From Geodermatophilus sp. DSM 44513 (GTDB taxonomy: Bacteria; Actinomycetota; Actinomycetes; Mycobacteriales; Geodermatophilaceae), in NCBI RefSeq assembly GCF_032460525.1, contig NZ_CP135963.1, forward strand, positions 1,860,001 through 1,924,000: DNA of 64,000 bases, read 5' to 3'. Shown here one piece after another: positions 46,441-58,050 of the stretch. The position numbers and the translations under genes were made by a program. The notes beneath the pieces were generated by a model. That model searched no databases. It was not told the DNA's origin and saw nothing but the letters and a program-made list of their open reading frames with translations. Position 1 is the first letter of the stretch, and every line of letters starts with the position of its first letter.

Positions 46441-47030
46441 GCGTCGGCGCCGCCGCGGGCAGCCCGCCGCTCGACGAGCTGATCGCCTCCCTCACCGTCG
46501 AGGTCCCCGACTTCCCGCAGCCCGGCGTCGTGTTCCGCGACCTGACCCCGGTGTTCGCCGACGGACCGGCCTTCCGCCGCATGGTGGAGGGGCTGGCGGC
46601 CGCCTCGCTGGTCGACCCGCGCGCGGCGGCGCTGGCCACGGCGGGTACCGCAGGCCCCGGGTTCGACGTCGTGGTCGGCGTCGAGGCCCGCGGGTTCCTG
46701 CTGGCCGCCGCGGTCGCGCTGGGCGCCGGGGTCGGCGTGGTGCCGGTCCGCAAGGCCGGCAAGCTGCCCCGCGAGCGGCGCTCGGCGGACTACGCGCTGG
46801 AGTACGGCAACGCGACCCTCGAGGTGCACACCGACTCCATCACCCCCGGACAGCGGGTGCTGGTGGTGGACGACGTCCTGGCCACCGGCGGCACCCTGGC
46901 CGCCAGCGTGTCGCTGGTCGAGGGCCTCGGTGGGGTCGTGGTGGCGGTGTCGGTGGTCGTGGAGTTGGTCGACCTCGGCGGGCGGCAGCGGCTGGCCCCG
47001 CACACGGTGCACGCGCTGTGGACCACCTGA
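46437..47030 (+). CDS. apt: Adenine phosphoribosyltransferase
   Basis: Purine salvage: adenine + PRPP to AMP. 197 residues; [17 protein letters not shown] at the start, [11 protein letters not shown] and the PRPP-binding loop [14 protein letters not shown]. Coupled to secF by GTGA; the secDF-apt-relA order is conserved in actinobacteria. Confidence 0.94.
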   Translation: MSVGAAAGSPPLDELIASLTVEVPDFPQPGVVFRDLTPVFADGPAFRRMVEGLAAASLVDPRAAALATAGTAGPGFDVVVGVEARGFLLAAAVALGAGVGVVPVRKAGKLPRERRSADYALEYGNATLEVHTDSITPGQRVLVVDDVLATGGTLAASVSLVEGLGGVVVAVSVVVELVDLGGRQRLAPHTVHALWTT

Positions 47031-47076
47031 GAGGTAGACGACCCCCCGATGGGGCCGGGACCAGGGCGTTCCCGGC

Positions 47077-47082
47077 TAGCAT
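47077..47082 (+). promoter_or_regulatory. -10-like hexamer for relA
   Basis: TAGCAT with a predicted ~30-nt leader containing GCAGGAG just before ATG 47120. Confidence 0.4.
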
Positions 47083-47119
47083 GGGGGAGGTCACCGACCC
47101 ACCTCGGGCAGGAGTCGCC

Positions 47120-49609
<2,490 letters not shown>

Positions 49610-49652
49610 GGCCCACGCCGCCGGAGGACCCACCGGACCCCGCCCTCGCTCC

Positions 49653-49694
49653 GTGGTGCCCGACCTCGCGCTGTGGGGTGGGGTCGGGCACCAC
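49653..49694. terminator. 13-bp hairpin after relA
   Basis: Arms GTGGTGCCCGACC (49653-49665) and GGTCGGGCACCAC (49682-49694), 16-nt loop, 44 bases past the relA stop. Confidence 0.65.
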
Positions 49695-49793
49695 GCCGCG
49701 GGGGCCGGCCGGTCGGGTGACGGGTCGGGCCGGACCCGCCGGTGTCCGCCGACCAGGGGCACCAGGGGTTCTCCGGCGGGGCACGATGGCGGG

Positions 49794-50822
49794 GTGACCG
49801 ACGTCCGCACCGCCGCCCGCCGGCTGGCCGCCGACCTGCTCGCGCCGGCGGCCGCGGCGGTGGAGGCCGACGGCGCCGTCCCCCGGGCGCACCTCGACGC
49901 GCTGGCCGCCGCGGGGCTGTACGGGCTCACCGGCCCGGCGGACGCCGGGGGGCTGGACGCCGACCGCGACACGGTGGCCGCCGTGGTCGAGGAGCTCGCC
50001 GCCGGTGACCTGGCGACCACCTTCGTCTGGCTGCAGCACCTGGGCGTCGTCGGCCGGCTGGCCGCGGCCGGTCCGCCGGAGCTGCGCGCCGCCCACCTCG
50101 CCGACCTGTGCGCCGGCCGGGTCCGCGCCGGGATCGCCCTGCAGGCGGCGCTGCGCCCCGGCCCGCCGGCGGTGCGGGTGCACCGGGACGGCGCCGAGCT
50201 GGTGCTCGACGGCGCGGTGCCCTGGGTGACCGGGTGGGGCCTGGTCGACCTGTTGATGGTGGCCGCGCGGGACGGCGAGGAGGTGCTGTTCACGCTGCTC
50301 GACGCCCGGGACGGACCGACCCTGGCCGCGACCCCGCAGCCGATGCTCGCCGTCGCGGCCAGCGCCACGGTCGAGCTGCGGCTGACCGGGCACCGGGTGC
50401 CCGCCGGGCGCCTGGTGCACGCGGCTCCGCTGGCCGGGCTGCTGGCCGGTGACGCCGCGGGCCTGCGGCTCAACGGCTCGCTGGCCCTCGGGCTGGTGCT
50501 GCGCTGCACCCGGCTGGTCGGTGCCTCCCCGCTGGACGGCGAGCTGGCCGCGGCGCGCGCCCGGCTGGACGCGGCCGGCCCGGCCGAGCTGCCGGCCGCT
50601 CGCGCCGAGGCCGCCGCGCTGGCCCACCGCGCGGCCGGCGCGCTGGTCGTGGCCACCGGCAGCCGGGCCGTCCGCACCGGGGACGTCGCCGGGCGGACGC
50701 TGCGCGAGGCGGCGTTCCTGCTGGTCTTCGGCTCCCGCCCGGCGATCCGGGCCGAGCTGCTGGCCCGGTTCGGCGCCGGCGTCGGGGCCCCGGTCAGCCC
50801 GTCGGCAGCCGGGTGGCGGTGA
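49794..50822 (+). CDS. Acyl-CoA dehydrogenase-like flavoprotein
   Basis: 342 residues with the acyl-CoA dehydrogenase layout: helical N-terminal domain (ALAAAGLYGLTGPADAGGLD, VEELAAGDLATTFVWLQH), middle beta domain (LVLDGAVPWVTGWGLVDLLMVAA) and a shortened C-terminal helical domain (RTGDVAGRTLREAAFLLVFGSRPAIRAELL). About 40 residues shorter than typical members; I could not place the catalytic glutamate, so activity is uncertain. GTG 49794. It overlaps the convergent methyltransferase gene by 29 bases. Confidence 0.78.
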   Translation: MTDVRTAARRLAADLLAPAAAAVEADGAVPRAHLDALAAAGLYGLTGPADAGGLDADRDTVAAVVEELAAGDLATTFVWLQHLGVVGRLAAAGPPELRAAHLADLCAGRVRAGIALQAALRPGPPAVRVHRDGAELVLDGAVPWVTGWGLVDLLMVAARDGEEVLFTLLDARDGPTLAATPQPMLAVAASATVELRLTGHRVPAGRLVHAAPLAGLLAGDAAGLRLNGSLALGLVLRCTRLVGASPLDGELAAARARLDAAGPAELPAARAEAAALAHRAAGALVVATGSRAVRTGDVAGRTLREAAFLLVFGSRPAIRAELLARFGAGVGAPVSPSAAGWR

Positions 50823-51447
50823 CCGCGTAGAGCGGGTCGCCGCGGCCCGGCGGGGTCCGCAGCGCCACCCGCGGCTCGTCGAACAGCCCGGTGCGGCGGA
50901 CCAGCTCGGCGACCACCAGGCCGTGCTGCTCGTCGTCGGTGGCCAGCCAGCCGCGCACGGCCTTGGTGGGGAAGCACCGGTTGGAGTAGGTGATCGCCAG
51001 CGCGCCGCCGGGCCGCAGCACCCGCCCGACGTCGGTGAGCACCTCGATCGGGCGGGTGAGGTAGTCGATCGACACGCAGCAGACGGCCGCGTCCACGTCG
51101 GCGTCGGGCAGCGGCACCCGCGGGTCGGTGTTGAGGTCGTGCACCAGCCGCTGGGTGGCCGCGGTGTTGGCCGCCAGCTCCTCGGCGTTCATGCCGAGCA
51201 CCACCAGCTCCGCCGGCGGGGTGGAGAAGTGCGACACCCACGAGCTCATCAGGTCCAGCACCCGGCGCGGCGCCGGCGCGGACCCGTTGATGCCCAGCTC
51301 GGCGTACAGGGCGCCCACCGCGGCGATCGCCCGGTCGTCGATGTGCGTGACCAGCCGGACCGGGCCGTAGAAGACCTGGTCGGGGGTGTCGTCGGCGCGG
51401 TCGAAGAAGCCCGGCGGGAAGCCGGCGTAGCGGTCGGCGGGGTCCAT
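50794..51447 (-). CDS. SAM-dependent methyltransferase-like protein
   Basis: 217 residues. The N-terminal MDPADRYAGFPPGFFDRADD segment and YLTRPIEVLTDVGRVLRPGGALAITYSNRCFPTKAVRGW match a methyltransferase type 11-like family common in bacteria and plants. Motif I is VLDLMSSWVSHFS instead of the Gly-rich loop, so SAM binding may be altered. ATG 51447 overlaps the stop of the cyclophilin upstream (TGATG). Confidence 0.75.
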   Translation of the reverse strand: MDPADRYAGFPPGFFDRADDTPDQVFYGPVRLVTHIDDRAIAAVGALYAELGINGSAPAPRRVLDLMSSWVSHFSTPPAELVVLGMNAEELAANTAATQRLVHDLNTDPRVPLPDADVDAAVCCVSIDYLTRPIEVLTDVGRVLRPGGALAITYSNRCFPTKAVRGWLATDDEQHGLVVAELVRRTGLFDEPRVALRTPPGRGDPLYAVTATRLPTG

Positions 51448-52124
51448 CACCCGATGGTGGCCGACTCCACGGTCACCGGCACGGTCGGGGCGCCGCCGCC
51501 GGGGCTGGGCTCCAGCGAGCCGTCGTTGCCGCCCTCGGCCACCTCGTCGAGCACGGCCAGCCCGGCCTCGTCGACGGTGCCGACGACGGTGTAGTCCGGG
51601 GGCAGCCGGCTGTCTCCCCACACGAGGAAGAACTGGCTGCCGTCCACGCCCCGGCCGCTGTTGGCCATCGCCACGGTGCCGCGGGGGTAGGTCTCCTCAC
51701 CGGTCACCTCGGTCGGGGAGGTGTAGGTGGGCCCGCCCGCGCCGGTGCCGGTCGGGTCGCCGCACTGCAGCACCTTGAGCCCCTCGCCGTCGACCTGCCG
51801 GTGGCAGGGCGAGTCGTCGAAGAAGCCCTGACCGGCGAGGTGGGCCAGGCTGGCGGCGGCGCACGGGGTGGCCGCCCGGTCCAGGGTCACGGTGAGCTCG
51901 CCCAGGTTCGTGGTCACCAGCAGGTCGGTGGTGCCCTCGGCGGGCACCTCCTCCGCCGGCGGGTCCACCTCGACGAGGTACGGGTTGCCGGGCTCGGCCT
52001 CGCCCCAGGCGCAGGTCGCCGTCCCGTCCGCGGTGGACGAGCCGGCCGGCTCGCCCCCGGAGCAGGCCGCCAGCGCGAACAACGCCCCAGCCAGCCCGGC
52101 CGCAGCGCGCGGCCGACGGCTCAC
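51447..52124 (-). CDS. Cyclophilin-type peptidyl-prolyl isomerase, lipoprotein
   Basis: 225 residues; signal peptide and lipobox LAAC (Cys21) predict a lipid-anchored extracytoplasmic protein. Cyclophilin fold from ~60: FDDSPCHRQVDGEGLKVLQCGDPTGTGAGGP, GTVAMANSGRGVDGSQFFLVW. The catalytic Arg is present in CHRQ. Paralogue of the gene directly upstream, whose stop overlaps its start by 4 bases; the pair probably arose by tandem duplication. Confidence 0.9.
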   Translation of the reverse strand: MSRRPRAAAGLAGALFALAACSGGEPAGSSTADGTATCAWGEAEPGNPYLVEVDPPAEEVPAEGTTDLLVTTNLGELTVTLDRAATPCAAASLAHLAGQGFFDDSPCHRQVDGEGLKVLQCGDPTGTGAGGPTYTSPTEVTGEETYPRGTVAMANSGRGVDGSQFFLVWGDSRLPPDYTVVGTVDEAGLAVLDEVAEGGNDGSLEPSPGGGAPTVPVTVESATIG

Positions 52125-52957
52125 GCGGCGACCGTCAGCGTCTGGATCCGGACCTCCTGGGTGGGCGCGCCGTCACCCGCGCCGTTGCTGCCGTCGTTGC
52201 CGTTGGCCGCGACGGTGTCCAGGGTGGCCAGCCCGGCCTCGTCGATGGTGCCGAGCACCGTGTAGGACGGCGGCAGCTGGCTGTCGCCCCAGACCAGGAA
52301 GAACTGGCTGCCGTCGAAGCCCTGGCCGCTGTTGGCCATCGCCACCGTGCCGCGCGGGTAGGTCTCGTCGCCGGTGACCTGGGTGGGGAACTCGTAGGCC
52401 GGGCCGCCGGCGCCGGTGCCGCTCGGGTCGCCGCACTGCAGCACCTGCAGGCCCGCGGAGTCGGTCTGGCGGTGGCACACCGTGTCGTCGTAGTAACCCT
52501 GCCCGGCCAGGTACACCATGCTCGCCACCGCGCACGGGGCGCCGGCGTTGTCCAGCGTGAGGCCGATCGGGCCCAGGTTGGTGGTGATGTCGACCTCGGT
52601 GGTGCCGGTCGGCGTCACCTCGACCGGCGGGGTGCCGGTGTCGGCCTGCAGGTTCGGGTTGGCGGCGGTGTCGGCCGGCGCCCAGTCGCAGCTGCCGTCA
52701 GCGCCGTCGACCACGCCGGGGGTGGGCTCCGCCGGAGCGGCCGAGGGCGTGGCCGAGGGCTCCGCGGCGGCGCTGTCGGTGTCCTCCCCGCCGATGCCGG
52801 TGACCAGCAGGACGACGCTGACCACGAGCACCGCGACCGCCGCGCTGACCCCGATCAGCACGTTGCGGCGACGCCGGCGGGCCAGCTCGGCACGGCGCTC
52901 GAGTTGGCGCTGCAGCCGCCGCTGGGCGGCCTCTCGGCGCTGCTTGTTGCTCGGCAC
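52121..52957 (-). CDS. ppiB: Cyclophilin-type peptidyl-prolyl isomerase, membrane-anchored
   Basis: 278 residues: a basic cytoplasmic N-terminus (QRREAAQRRLQRQLERRAELARRRRRN), one membrane helix (VLIGVSAAVAVLVVSVVLLVTGIGG), a Pro/Ala/Thr linker and an extracytoplasmic cyclophilin domain (CHRQTDSAGLQVLQCGDPSGTG, GTVAMANSGQGFDGSQFFLVW). It corresponds in type and place to the mycobacterial PpiB next to relA. Assists folding of exported proteins. ATG 52957. Confidence 0.92.
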   Translation of the reverse strand: MPSNKQRREAAQRRLQRQLERRAELARRRRRNVLIGVSAAVAVLVVSVVLLVTGIGGEDTDSAAAEPSATPSAAPAEPTPGVVDGADGSCDWAPADTAANPNLQADTGTPPVEVTPTGTTEVDITTNLGPIGLTLDNAGAPCAVASMVYLAGQGYYDDTVCHRQTDSAGLQVLQCGDPSGTGAGGPAYEFPTQVTGDETYPRGTVAMANSGQGFDGSQFFLVWGDSQLPPSYTVLGTIDEAGLATLDTVAANGNDGSNGAGDGAPTQEVRIQTLTVAA

Positions 52958-53088
52958 GGGTGGGACTCCTCCGCGGGGGACGGGTGCTGCGGGGGTCGGT
53001 CAGGGCCCCGCCGGTCGGCCTGCCGAGTCTAGGTGGCGGCCCTGACCGTTCCCTGTCAGCGCGTCCGGGGCGGCACCGGGGGCCCGCG

Positions 53089-53094
53089 TAACCT
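53089..53094 (+). promoter_or_regulatory. -10-like hexamer for the hydrolase-hisS transcript (leaderless)
   Basis: TAACCT ends 6 bases before GTG 53101, in the 143-base divergent gap from ppiB. Confidence 0.45.
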
Positions 53095-53100
53095 GCACGG

Positions 53101-53787
53101 GTGCTCATCCGCTCCTTCCCGGCCGGCGCCTTCGGCACCAACTGCTACGCCGTCGCTCCCGGGCCCCGGCAGGAGTGCGTGGTCGTCGACCCCGGGATGG
53201 ACGCCGTCGAGCCCCTGGCCCGGCTGCTGGCCGCGGACGGGCTGAAGCCGGTGGCCGTCGTCCTCACCCACGGCCACCTCGACCACACCTTCTCGGTGCT
53301 GCCGGTGTGCGACGGCTACGACATCCCCGCCTACCTGCACCCGCGTGACGCCGGCATGCTCGCCGACCCGGCCCGCTGGCACGGCCCGCAGCTGGCGCCG
53401 CTGATCACCGGGGTGGCGCTGCCCGACCCCGCGGAGGTCCTGCCGCTGGAGGACGGCGCCGTCCTGTCCCTGGCCGGGGTCGAGCTGACGGTGCGGCACG
53501 CGCCGGGGCACACGCAGGGCTCCGTCGTGTTCTCCCTGGACCTAGGGGACGCACCGGGCCTGCTGGCCGGTGACGTGCTGTTCGCGGGCTCGGTCGGCCG
53601 GGTGGACCTGCCCGGCGGGTCGTGGGAGGACATGCTGCGCTCGCTGCGCGACGTCGTCCTGCCGCTGGACGACGAGACGGTGGTGCTGCCCGGGCACGGG
53701 CCGGCCACGACGGTCGGCCGGGAGCGGGCCACCAACCCGTACCTGGCTCAGGCCGGGGCGGCGGCCCCGAGGGGCCGGGGGCTGTGA
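53101..53787 (+). CDS. Metallo-beta-lactamase-fold hydrolase (glyoxalase II-like)
   Basis: 228 residues; metal-binding THGHLDH (~59-65), [29 protein letters not shown] and a C-terminal [20 protein letters not shown]. It resembles hydroxyacylglutathione hydrolase-like proteins; since actinobacteria use mycothiol, the natural thioester is probably different. Coupled to hisS by GTGA, an arrangement shared with mycobacteria. Confidence 0.9.
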   Translation: MLIRSFPAGAFGTNCYAVAPGPRQECVVVDPGMDAVEPLARLLAADGLKPVAVVLTHGHLDHTFSVLPVCDGYDIPAYLHPRDAGMLADPARWHGPQLAPLITGVALPDPAEVLPLEDGAVLSLAGVELTVRHAPGHTQGSVVFSLDLGDAPGLLAGDVLFAGSVGRVDLPGGSWEDMLRSLRDVVLPLDDETVVLPGHGPATTVGRERATNPYLAQAGAAAPRGRGL

Positions 53788-55046
53788 CCGGTCTCACCGC
53801 CCCGAAGGGCACCTTCGACGTCCTGCCGCCGGCCTCCGAGCGGTTCCTCGCCGTCCGCGAGACGCTCACCGCGCCGCTGCGGCGGGCCGGGTACGGCTAC
53901 GTCGAGACGCCGGTGTTCGAGGAGACCGCCGTCTTCTCCCGCGGGGTCGGGGAGTCCACCGACGTCGTGACCAAGGAGATGTACACCTTCGCCGACCGCG
54001 GCGGCCGGTCGCTCACCCTACGCCCGGAGCTCACCGCCGGGCTGATGCGGGCGTTCATCGAGCACCGGCTGCACGCCGGCGCGCTGCCGGTGAAGCTGTG
54101 GACGGTCGGTCAGGCGTTCCGCTACGAGCGCCCGCAGGCCGGCCGCTACCGGCACTTCACCCAGGTCGACATGGAGGCCCTCGGCGTCGACGACCCGGCG
54201 CTGGACGCCGAGGTGGTGGCGCTGGGCGTGCAGTGTTTCCGCGACCTGGGGCTCACCGACTTCGAGCTGCTGCTGACCTCGCTGGGCGACGCCACCTGCC
54301 GGCCGCAGTACCGCGAGCTGCTGGTGGCGTACCTGGACAAGCTGGACCTGGACGAGGACACCCGCCGGCGGGCGGCGATCAACCCGCTGCGGGTGCTGGA
54401 CGACAAGCGGCCCGAGGTGCAGGCCCAGCTGGACGACGCCCCGCTGATGGTCGACCACCTGTCGGACTCCACCCGGGCGCACTACGACGCCGTCCGCCAG
54501 CACCTCACCGACCTCGGCGTGACCTGGACCGAGGCGCCCCGGCTGGTGCGCGGGCTGGACTACTACACCAAGACCACCTTCGAGTTCGTGCACTCCGGGC
54601 TGGGCGCGCAGTCGGCGATCGGCGGCGGCGGGCGCTACGACGGGCTGTCCGCGGCGCTCGGCGGCCCCGACGTCTCCGGCATCGGCTACGCAGTCGGCGT
54701 CGACCGCACCCTGCTGGCGGTGCAGGCCGAGGGCCTCGACGTGGGTGCCGCGGCCGGCGTGCAGGCGTTCGTCGTCCCGCTGGGCGCCGAGGCCCGGCGG
54801 CTCGCCGTCCGCCTGGTCGGTCAGCTGCGGCAGGCCGGCGTCGCCGCCGACACCGTCTACGGCGGCCGCGGGCTCAAGGGCGCGATGAAGGCCGCCGACC
54901 GGTCGGGCGCCTCGCACCTGGTCGTCATCGGCGAGCGGGACCTGGCCGAGGGCGTCGGCCAGGTCAAGGACATGCGCACCGGGGAGCAGCGCCCGGTCCC
55001 CGTGGGGGAGCTGTTCGAGACGGTGCGTGCGAGTGTGGAGCGGTGA
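53784..55046 (+). CDS. hisS: Histidyl-tRNA synthetase
   Basis: Class II synthetase, 420 residues. [11 protein letters not shown] start, motif 1 around YVETPVFEE, motif 2 [18 protein letters not shown], histidine-binding HisA motif [14 protein letters not shown], motif 3 GGGGRYDGL...[10 protein letters not shown] and an anticodon-binding domain (~330-420). Complete. Starts inside the stop of the hydrolase. Confidence 0.97.
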   Translation: MTGLTAPKGTFDVLPPASERFLAVRETLTAPLRRAGYGYVETPVFEETAVFSRGVGESTDVVTKEMYTFADRGGRSLTLRPELTAGLMRAFIEHRLHAGALPVKLWTVGQAFRYERPQAGRYRHFTQVDMEALGVDDPALDAEVVALGVQCFRDLGLTDFELLLTSLGDATCRPQYRELLVAYLDKLDLDEDTRRRAAINPLRVLDDKRPEVQAQLDDAPLMVDHLSDSTRAHYDAVRQHLTDLGVTWTEAPRLVRGLDYYTKTTFEFVHSGLGAQSAIGGGGRYDGLSAALGGPDVSGIGYAVGVDRTLLAVQAEGLDVGAAAGVQAFVVPLGAEARRLAVRLVGQLRQAGVAADTVYGGRGLKGAMKAADRSGASHLVVIGERDLAEGVGQVKDMRTGEQRPVPVGELFETVRASVER

Positions 55047-55131
55047 CCTCTTCGACCGTGAGAACGACGCCCGAGCGAGCATCGCAGGGAGCGCCAGCGA
55101 CCGAGGAGCGGAACGAGGGCGGAGTCGAACG

Positions 55132-56118
55132 ATGAGCATGCAGCAGCGGCCGCTGGGCCGGACGGGGGCCGACGTCAGCGTCGTCGGCCTGGGCACCTGG
55201 CAGCTGGGCGCGGACTGGGGGGACGTCGACGACGACGCGGCCGCCGCCGTCCTCGACGCGGCGCTGGACGCCGGGGTGACCCTGCTCGACACCGCCGACG
55301 TCTACGGCGACGGGCGCTCGGAGGAGCGCATCCGCAAGGCGCTCGCGCCGCGGGCGGAGCGGCCGTTCGTGGCGACCAAGGCCGGCCGCCGCGCCGACCC
55401 GTTCACCGCGGAGCAGTACACCCCGGAGAACCTGCGCGCCTGGGTGGACCGCTCCCGCCGCAACCTCGGCGTGGACACCCTGGACCTGGTCCAGCTGCAC
55501 TGCCCGCCGCCGGCGACCTACGACGACGACCGGGTCTACGACGCCCTGGACGCACTCGTCGCCGACGGCGCGATCGCCGCCTACGGGGTGTCGGTGGAGA
55601 CGGTCGCCGAGGGGCTGCGCGCCCTGCAGCGGCCGGGCGTGCAGTCGCTGCAGGTCATCCTCAACGTCTTCCGGCGCAAGCCGCTGGAGGAGCTGCTGCC
55701 CGCGGCGGTGCAGGCGCAGGTCGGCGTCCTCGCCCGGGTGCCGCTGGCCAGCGGGCTGCTGACCGGCAAGTACGACGAGACGACCACCTTCGCCGCCGAC
55801 GACCACCGGAACTTCAACCGCAACGGCGAGGCCTTCGACGTCGGGGAGACCTTCTCCGGGGTGCCGTTCGACGTCGGCCTGGCCGCCGCGCGCGAGGTCG
55901 CCGAGATCGCCGGGGACGCCCCGACCGCGGCGTTCGCGCTGCGCTGGGTGATCGACCAGCCCGGCGTCACGTCGGTCATCCCCGGCGCCCGCACCGTCGA
56001 GCAGGTCCGCGGCAACGTCGCGGCGGCCGCCCTGCCGCCGCTGACCGACACCCAGCTGGCCGACCTCGAGCGGGTCTACGACGAGCAAGTCCGCGCGCAC
56101 GTCCACGACCGCTGGTAG
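55132..56118 (+). CDS. Aldo/keto reductase
   Basis: 328 residues, (beta/alpha)8 NADPH-dependent oxidoreductase of the YajO/general stress-protein type: LGRTGADVSVVGLGTWQLG, LLDTADVYGDGRSEERI (Asp and Tyr of the catalytic tetrad), FVATKAGRR (Lys), LVQLHCPP (His) and SVIPGARTVEQV (cofactor). Substrate unknown. ATG 55132. The 85 bases upstream are purine-rich (GAGCGAGC...GGAGTCGAACG), a sequence type that I have seen near other actinobacterial genes, with a usable ribosome site. Confidence 0.9.
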   Translation: MSMQQRPLGRTGADVSVVGLGTWQLGADWGDVDDDAAAAVLDAALDAGVTLLDTADVYGDGRSEERIRKALAPRAERPFVATKAGRRADPFTAEQYTPENLRAWVDRSRRNLGVDTLDLVQLHCPPPATYDDDRVYDALDALVADGAIAAYGVSVETVAEGLRALQRPGVQSLQVILNVFRRKPLEELLPAAVQAQVGVLARVPLASGLLTGKYDETTTFAADDHRNFNRNGEAFDVGETFSGVPFDVGLAAAREVAEIAGDAPTAAFALRWVIDQPGVTSVIPGARTVEQVRGNVAAAALPPLTDTQLADLERVYDEQVRAHVHDRW

Positions 56119-56169
56119 TCCCCACCCGCTGCGTCGGCGCCCACCCACCACCCCGGAAGGCAACATCCC

Positions 56170-57945
56170 GTGCTCCGCACCCACGACGCCGGCACGCTGC
56201 GCGCGTCCGACGCCGGTTCCCCCGTCACCCTCGCCGGCTGGGTCGCCCGCCGCCGCGACCACGGCGGCGTGGTCTTCGTCGACCTGCGCGACGCCTCCGG
56301 CTACGTGCAGGTCGTCGTCCGCGAGGAGGAGGCGCACGCGCTGCGCAACGAGTTCTGCGTGCTGGTCACCGGGGAGGTGCGCCGGCGACCCGAGGGCAAC
56401 GAGAACCCCGAGCTGCCCACCGGCGAGGTCGAGGTGGCCGCGACCGAGCTGCGGGTGCTCGCGCCGTCCGCGCCGCTGCCCTTCCCGATCGAGACCGACC
56501 AGCCGGCCTCCGACGACGTCCGCTACCGGTACCGCTACCTGGACCTGCGCCGGCAGGGCCCCGCCCGGGCGCTGCGGCTGCGGTCGGAGGTCAACCGGGT
56601 CGCCCGCGGGGTCATGGCGCAGCACGGCTTCGTCGAGGTCGAGACCCCGACGCTCACCCGCTCCACGCCCGAGGGCGCCCGCGACTTCGTCGTCCCGGTG
56701 CGGCTGCAGCCGGGGAAGTGGTACGCGCTGCCGCAGTCCCCGCAGCTGTTCAAGCAGCTGCTGATGATCGGCGGCCTGGAGCGCTACTACCAGATCGCCC
56801 GCTGCTTCCGCGACGAGGACTTCCGCGCCGACCGCCAGCCGGAGTTCACCCAGCTGGACTTCGAGATGAGCTTCGTCGAGCGCGACGACGTCCTCGCCGT
56901 CGCCGAGGACGTCGTCCGCGCGCTGTGGGCGGAGCTGGCCGGGTACGCAGTGCCGGAGATCCCGCGGATGACCTACCGCGAGGCGATGGACCGGTTCGGG
57001 TCGGACAAGCCGGACCTGCGCTTCGGCCTGGAGCTCACCGAGCTGACGTCCTACTTCGCCGGCACCCCGTTCCGCGTCTTCCAGTCGCCCTACGTCGGCG
57101 CGGTGGTCATGCCCGGCGGCGGCGCGCAGCCGCGGCGGGCGTTCGACGCCTGGCAGGACTGGGCGCGGTCGCGCGGCGCCAAGGGCCTGGCCTACGTGAC
57201 CGTCGCCGAGGACGGCACGCTCGGCGGGCCGGTGGCCAAGAACATCTCCGAGGCCGAGCGCGCGGGCCTGGTCGACGCGGTCGGTGCGCGCCCGGGGGAC
57301 TGCGTCTTCTTCGCCGCCGGCACCCGCCGCACCGCGCAGGAGCTGCTCGGGGCGGCCCGCAACGAGATCGCCCGCCGGCTGGAGCTGATCACCCCCGGCA
57401 CCTGGTCGTTCCTGTTCGTCGTCGACTTCCCGATGTTCGAGCAGACCGAGGACGGCGACTGGACGTTCATGCACCACCCGTTCACCTCGCCCACGCCCGA
57501 GTGGCTGGACCGGTTCGCCGAGGACCGGGCCGGTGCGCTGTCCGACGCCTACGACCTGGTGGTCAACGGCAGCGAGTGCATGAGCGGCTCGGTCCGGATC
57601 GCCGACGCCGAGCTGCAGGAGCGGGTGTTCCAGACCCTGGGGATGAGCCGGGAGGAGGCCCGCGAGCGGTTCGGCTTCTTCCTGGAGGCCTTCGCCTACG
57701 GCCCGCCGCCGCACGCCGGCGCGGCGCTGGGCTGGGACCGGCTGTGCGCGCTGCTGGCCGGGGTGGACTCCATCCGCGAGGTCATCGGCTTCCCCAAGAC
57801 CGGTGCCGGCTTCGACCCGCTGACCGGCGCGCCGACGCCGATCACCGACGCGCAGCGCGCGGAGGCCGGCATCGACGCCAAGCCCGAGGAGCCGGCACTG
57901 CCCGGCCAGCCGGGCGCCCCGGGGCCGACCGACCCCACCGGCTGA
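56170..57945 (+). CDS. aspS: Aspartyl-tRNA synthetase
   Basis: Class II bacterial-type synthetase, 591 residues: OB-fold anticodon domain (~1-105, [19 protein letters not shown]), motif 1 region ([22 protein letters not shown]), motif 2 [18 protein letters not shown], the bacterial GAD insertion (~300-420), motif 3 GAALGWDRL, and a Pro-rich tail. GTG 56170 with GGAAGG 11 bases upstream. A palindromic repeat begins 40 bases after its stop. Confidence 0.97.
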   Translation: MLRTHDAGTLRASDAGSPVTLAGWVARRRDHGGVVFVDLRDASGYVQVVVREEEAHALRNEFCVLVTGEVRRRPEGNENPELPTGEVEVAATELRVLAPSAPLPFPIETDQPASDDVRYRYRYLDLRRQGPARALRLRSEVNRVARGVMAQHGFVEVETPTLTRSTPEGARDFVVPVRLQPGKWYALPQSPQLFKQLLMIGGLERYYQIARCFRDEDFRADRQPEFTQLDFEMSFVERDDVLAVAEDVVRALWAELAGYAVPEIPRMTYREAMDRFGSDKPDLRFGLELTELTSYFAGTPFRVFQSPYVGAVVMPGGGAQPRRAFDAWQDWARSRGAKGLAYVTVAEDGTLGGPVAKNISEAERAGLVDAVGARPGDCVFFAAGTRRTAQELLGAARNEIARRLELITPGTWSFLFVVDFPMFEQTEDGDWTFMHHPFTSPTPEWLDRFAEDRAGALSDAYDLVVNGSECMSGSVRIADAELQERVFQTLGMSREEARERFGFFLEAFAYGPPPHAGAALGWDRLCALLAGVDSIREVIGFPKTGAGFDPLTGAPTPITDAQRAEAGIDAKPEEPALPGQPGAPGPTDPTG

Positions 57946-57986
57946 GCGTCGGCCGTCCGTCCCACCCGGCCGTGCCCCCTCCCGCC

Positions 57987-58050
57987 GTGATCATCGGCGG
58001 GTGGCTGCCCCCACCGGCGTGTCGGGCCGCCACCCGCCGATGGTCGACAC
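57987..58050. repeat. Palindromic repeat (GTGATCATCGGCGGGTGGC family), copy 1
   Basis: Perfect 13-bp arms ATCGGCGGGTGGC (57993-58005) and GCCACCCGCCGAT (58029-58041). Close to copy 2 (59451) along ~60 bases. It contains the stop codon of the minus-strand gene at 57991. Confidence 0.85.

Noticed and set aside
49794..50822. Acyl-CoA dehydrogenase-like gene as a pseudogene because it is short
   Set aside because: The frame is intact, the three family domains are all represented and no internal stop or frameshift is seen; short relatives are plausible.
55047..55131. Purine-rich stretch before the aldo/keto reductase as a tandem repeat
   Set aside because: GAGCGA-like words recur but without a fixed period; it is best seen as a ribosome-site-bearing leader.
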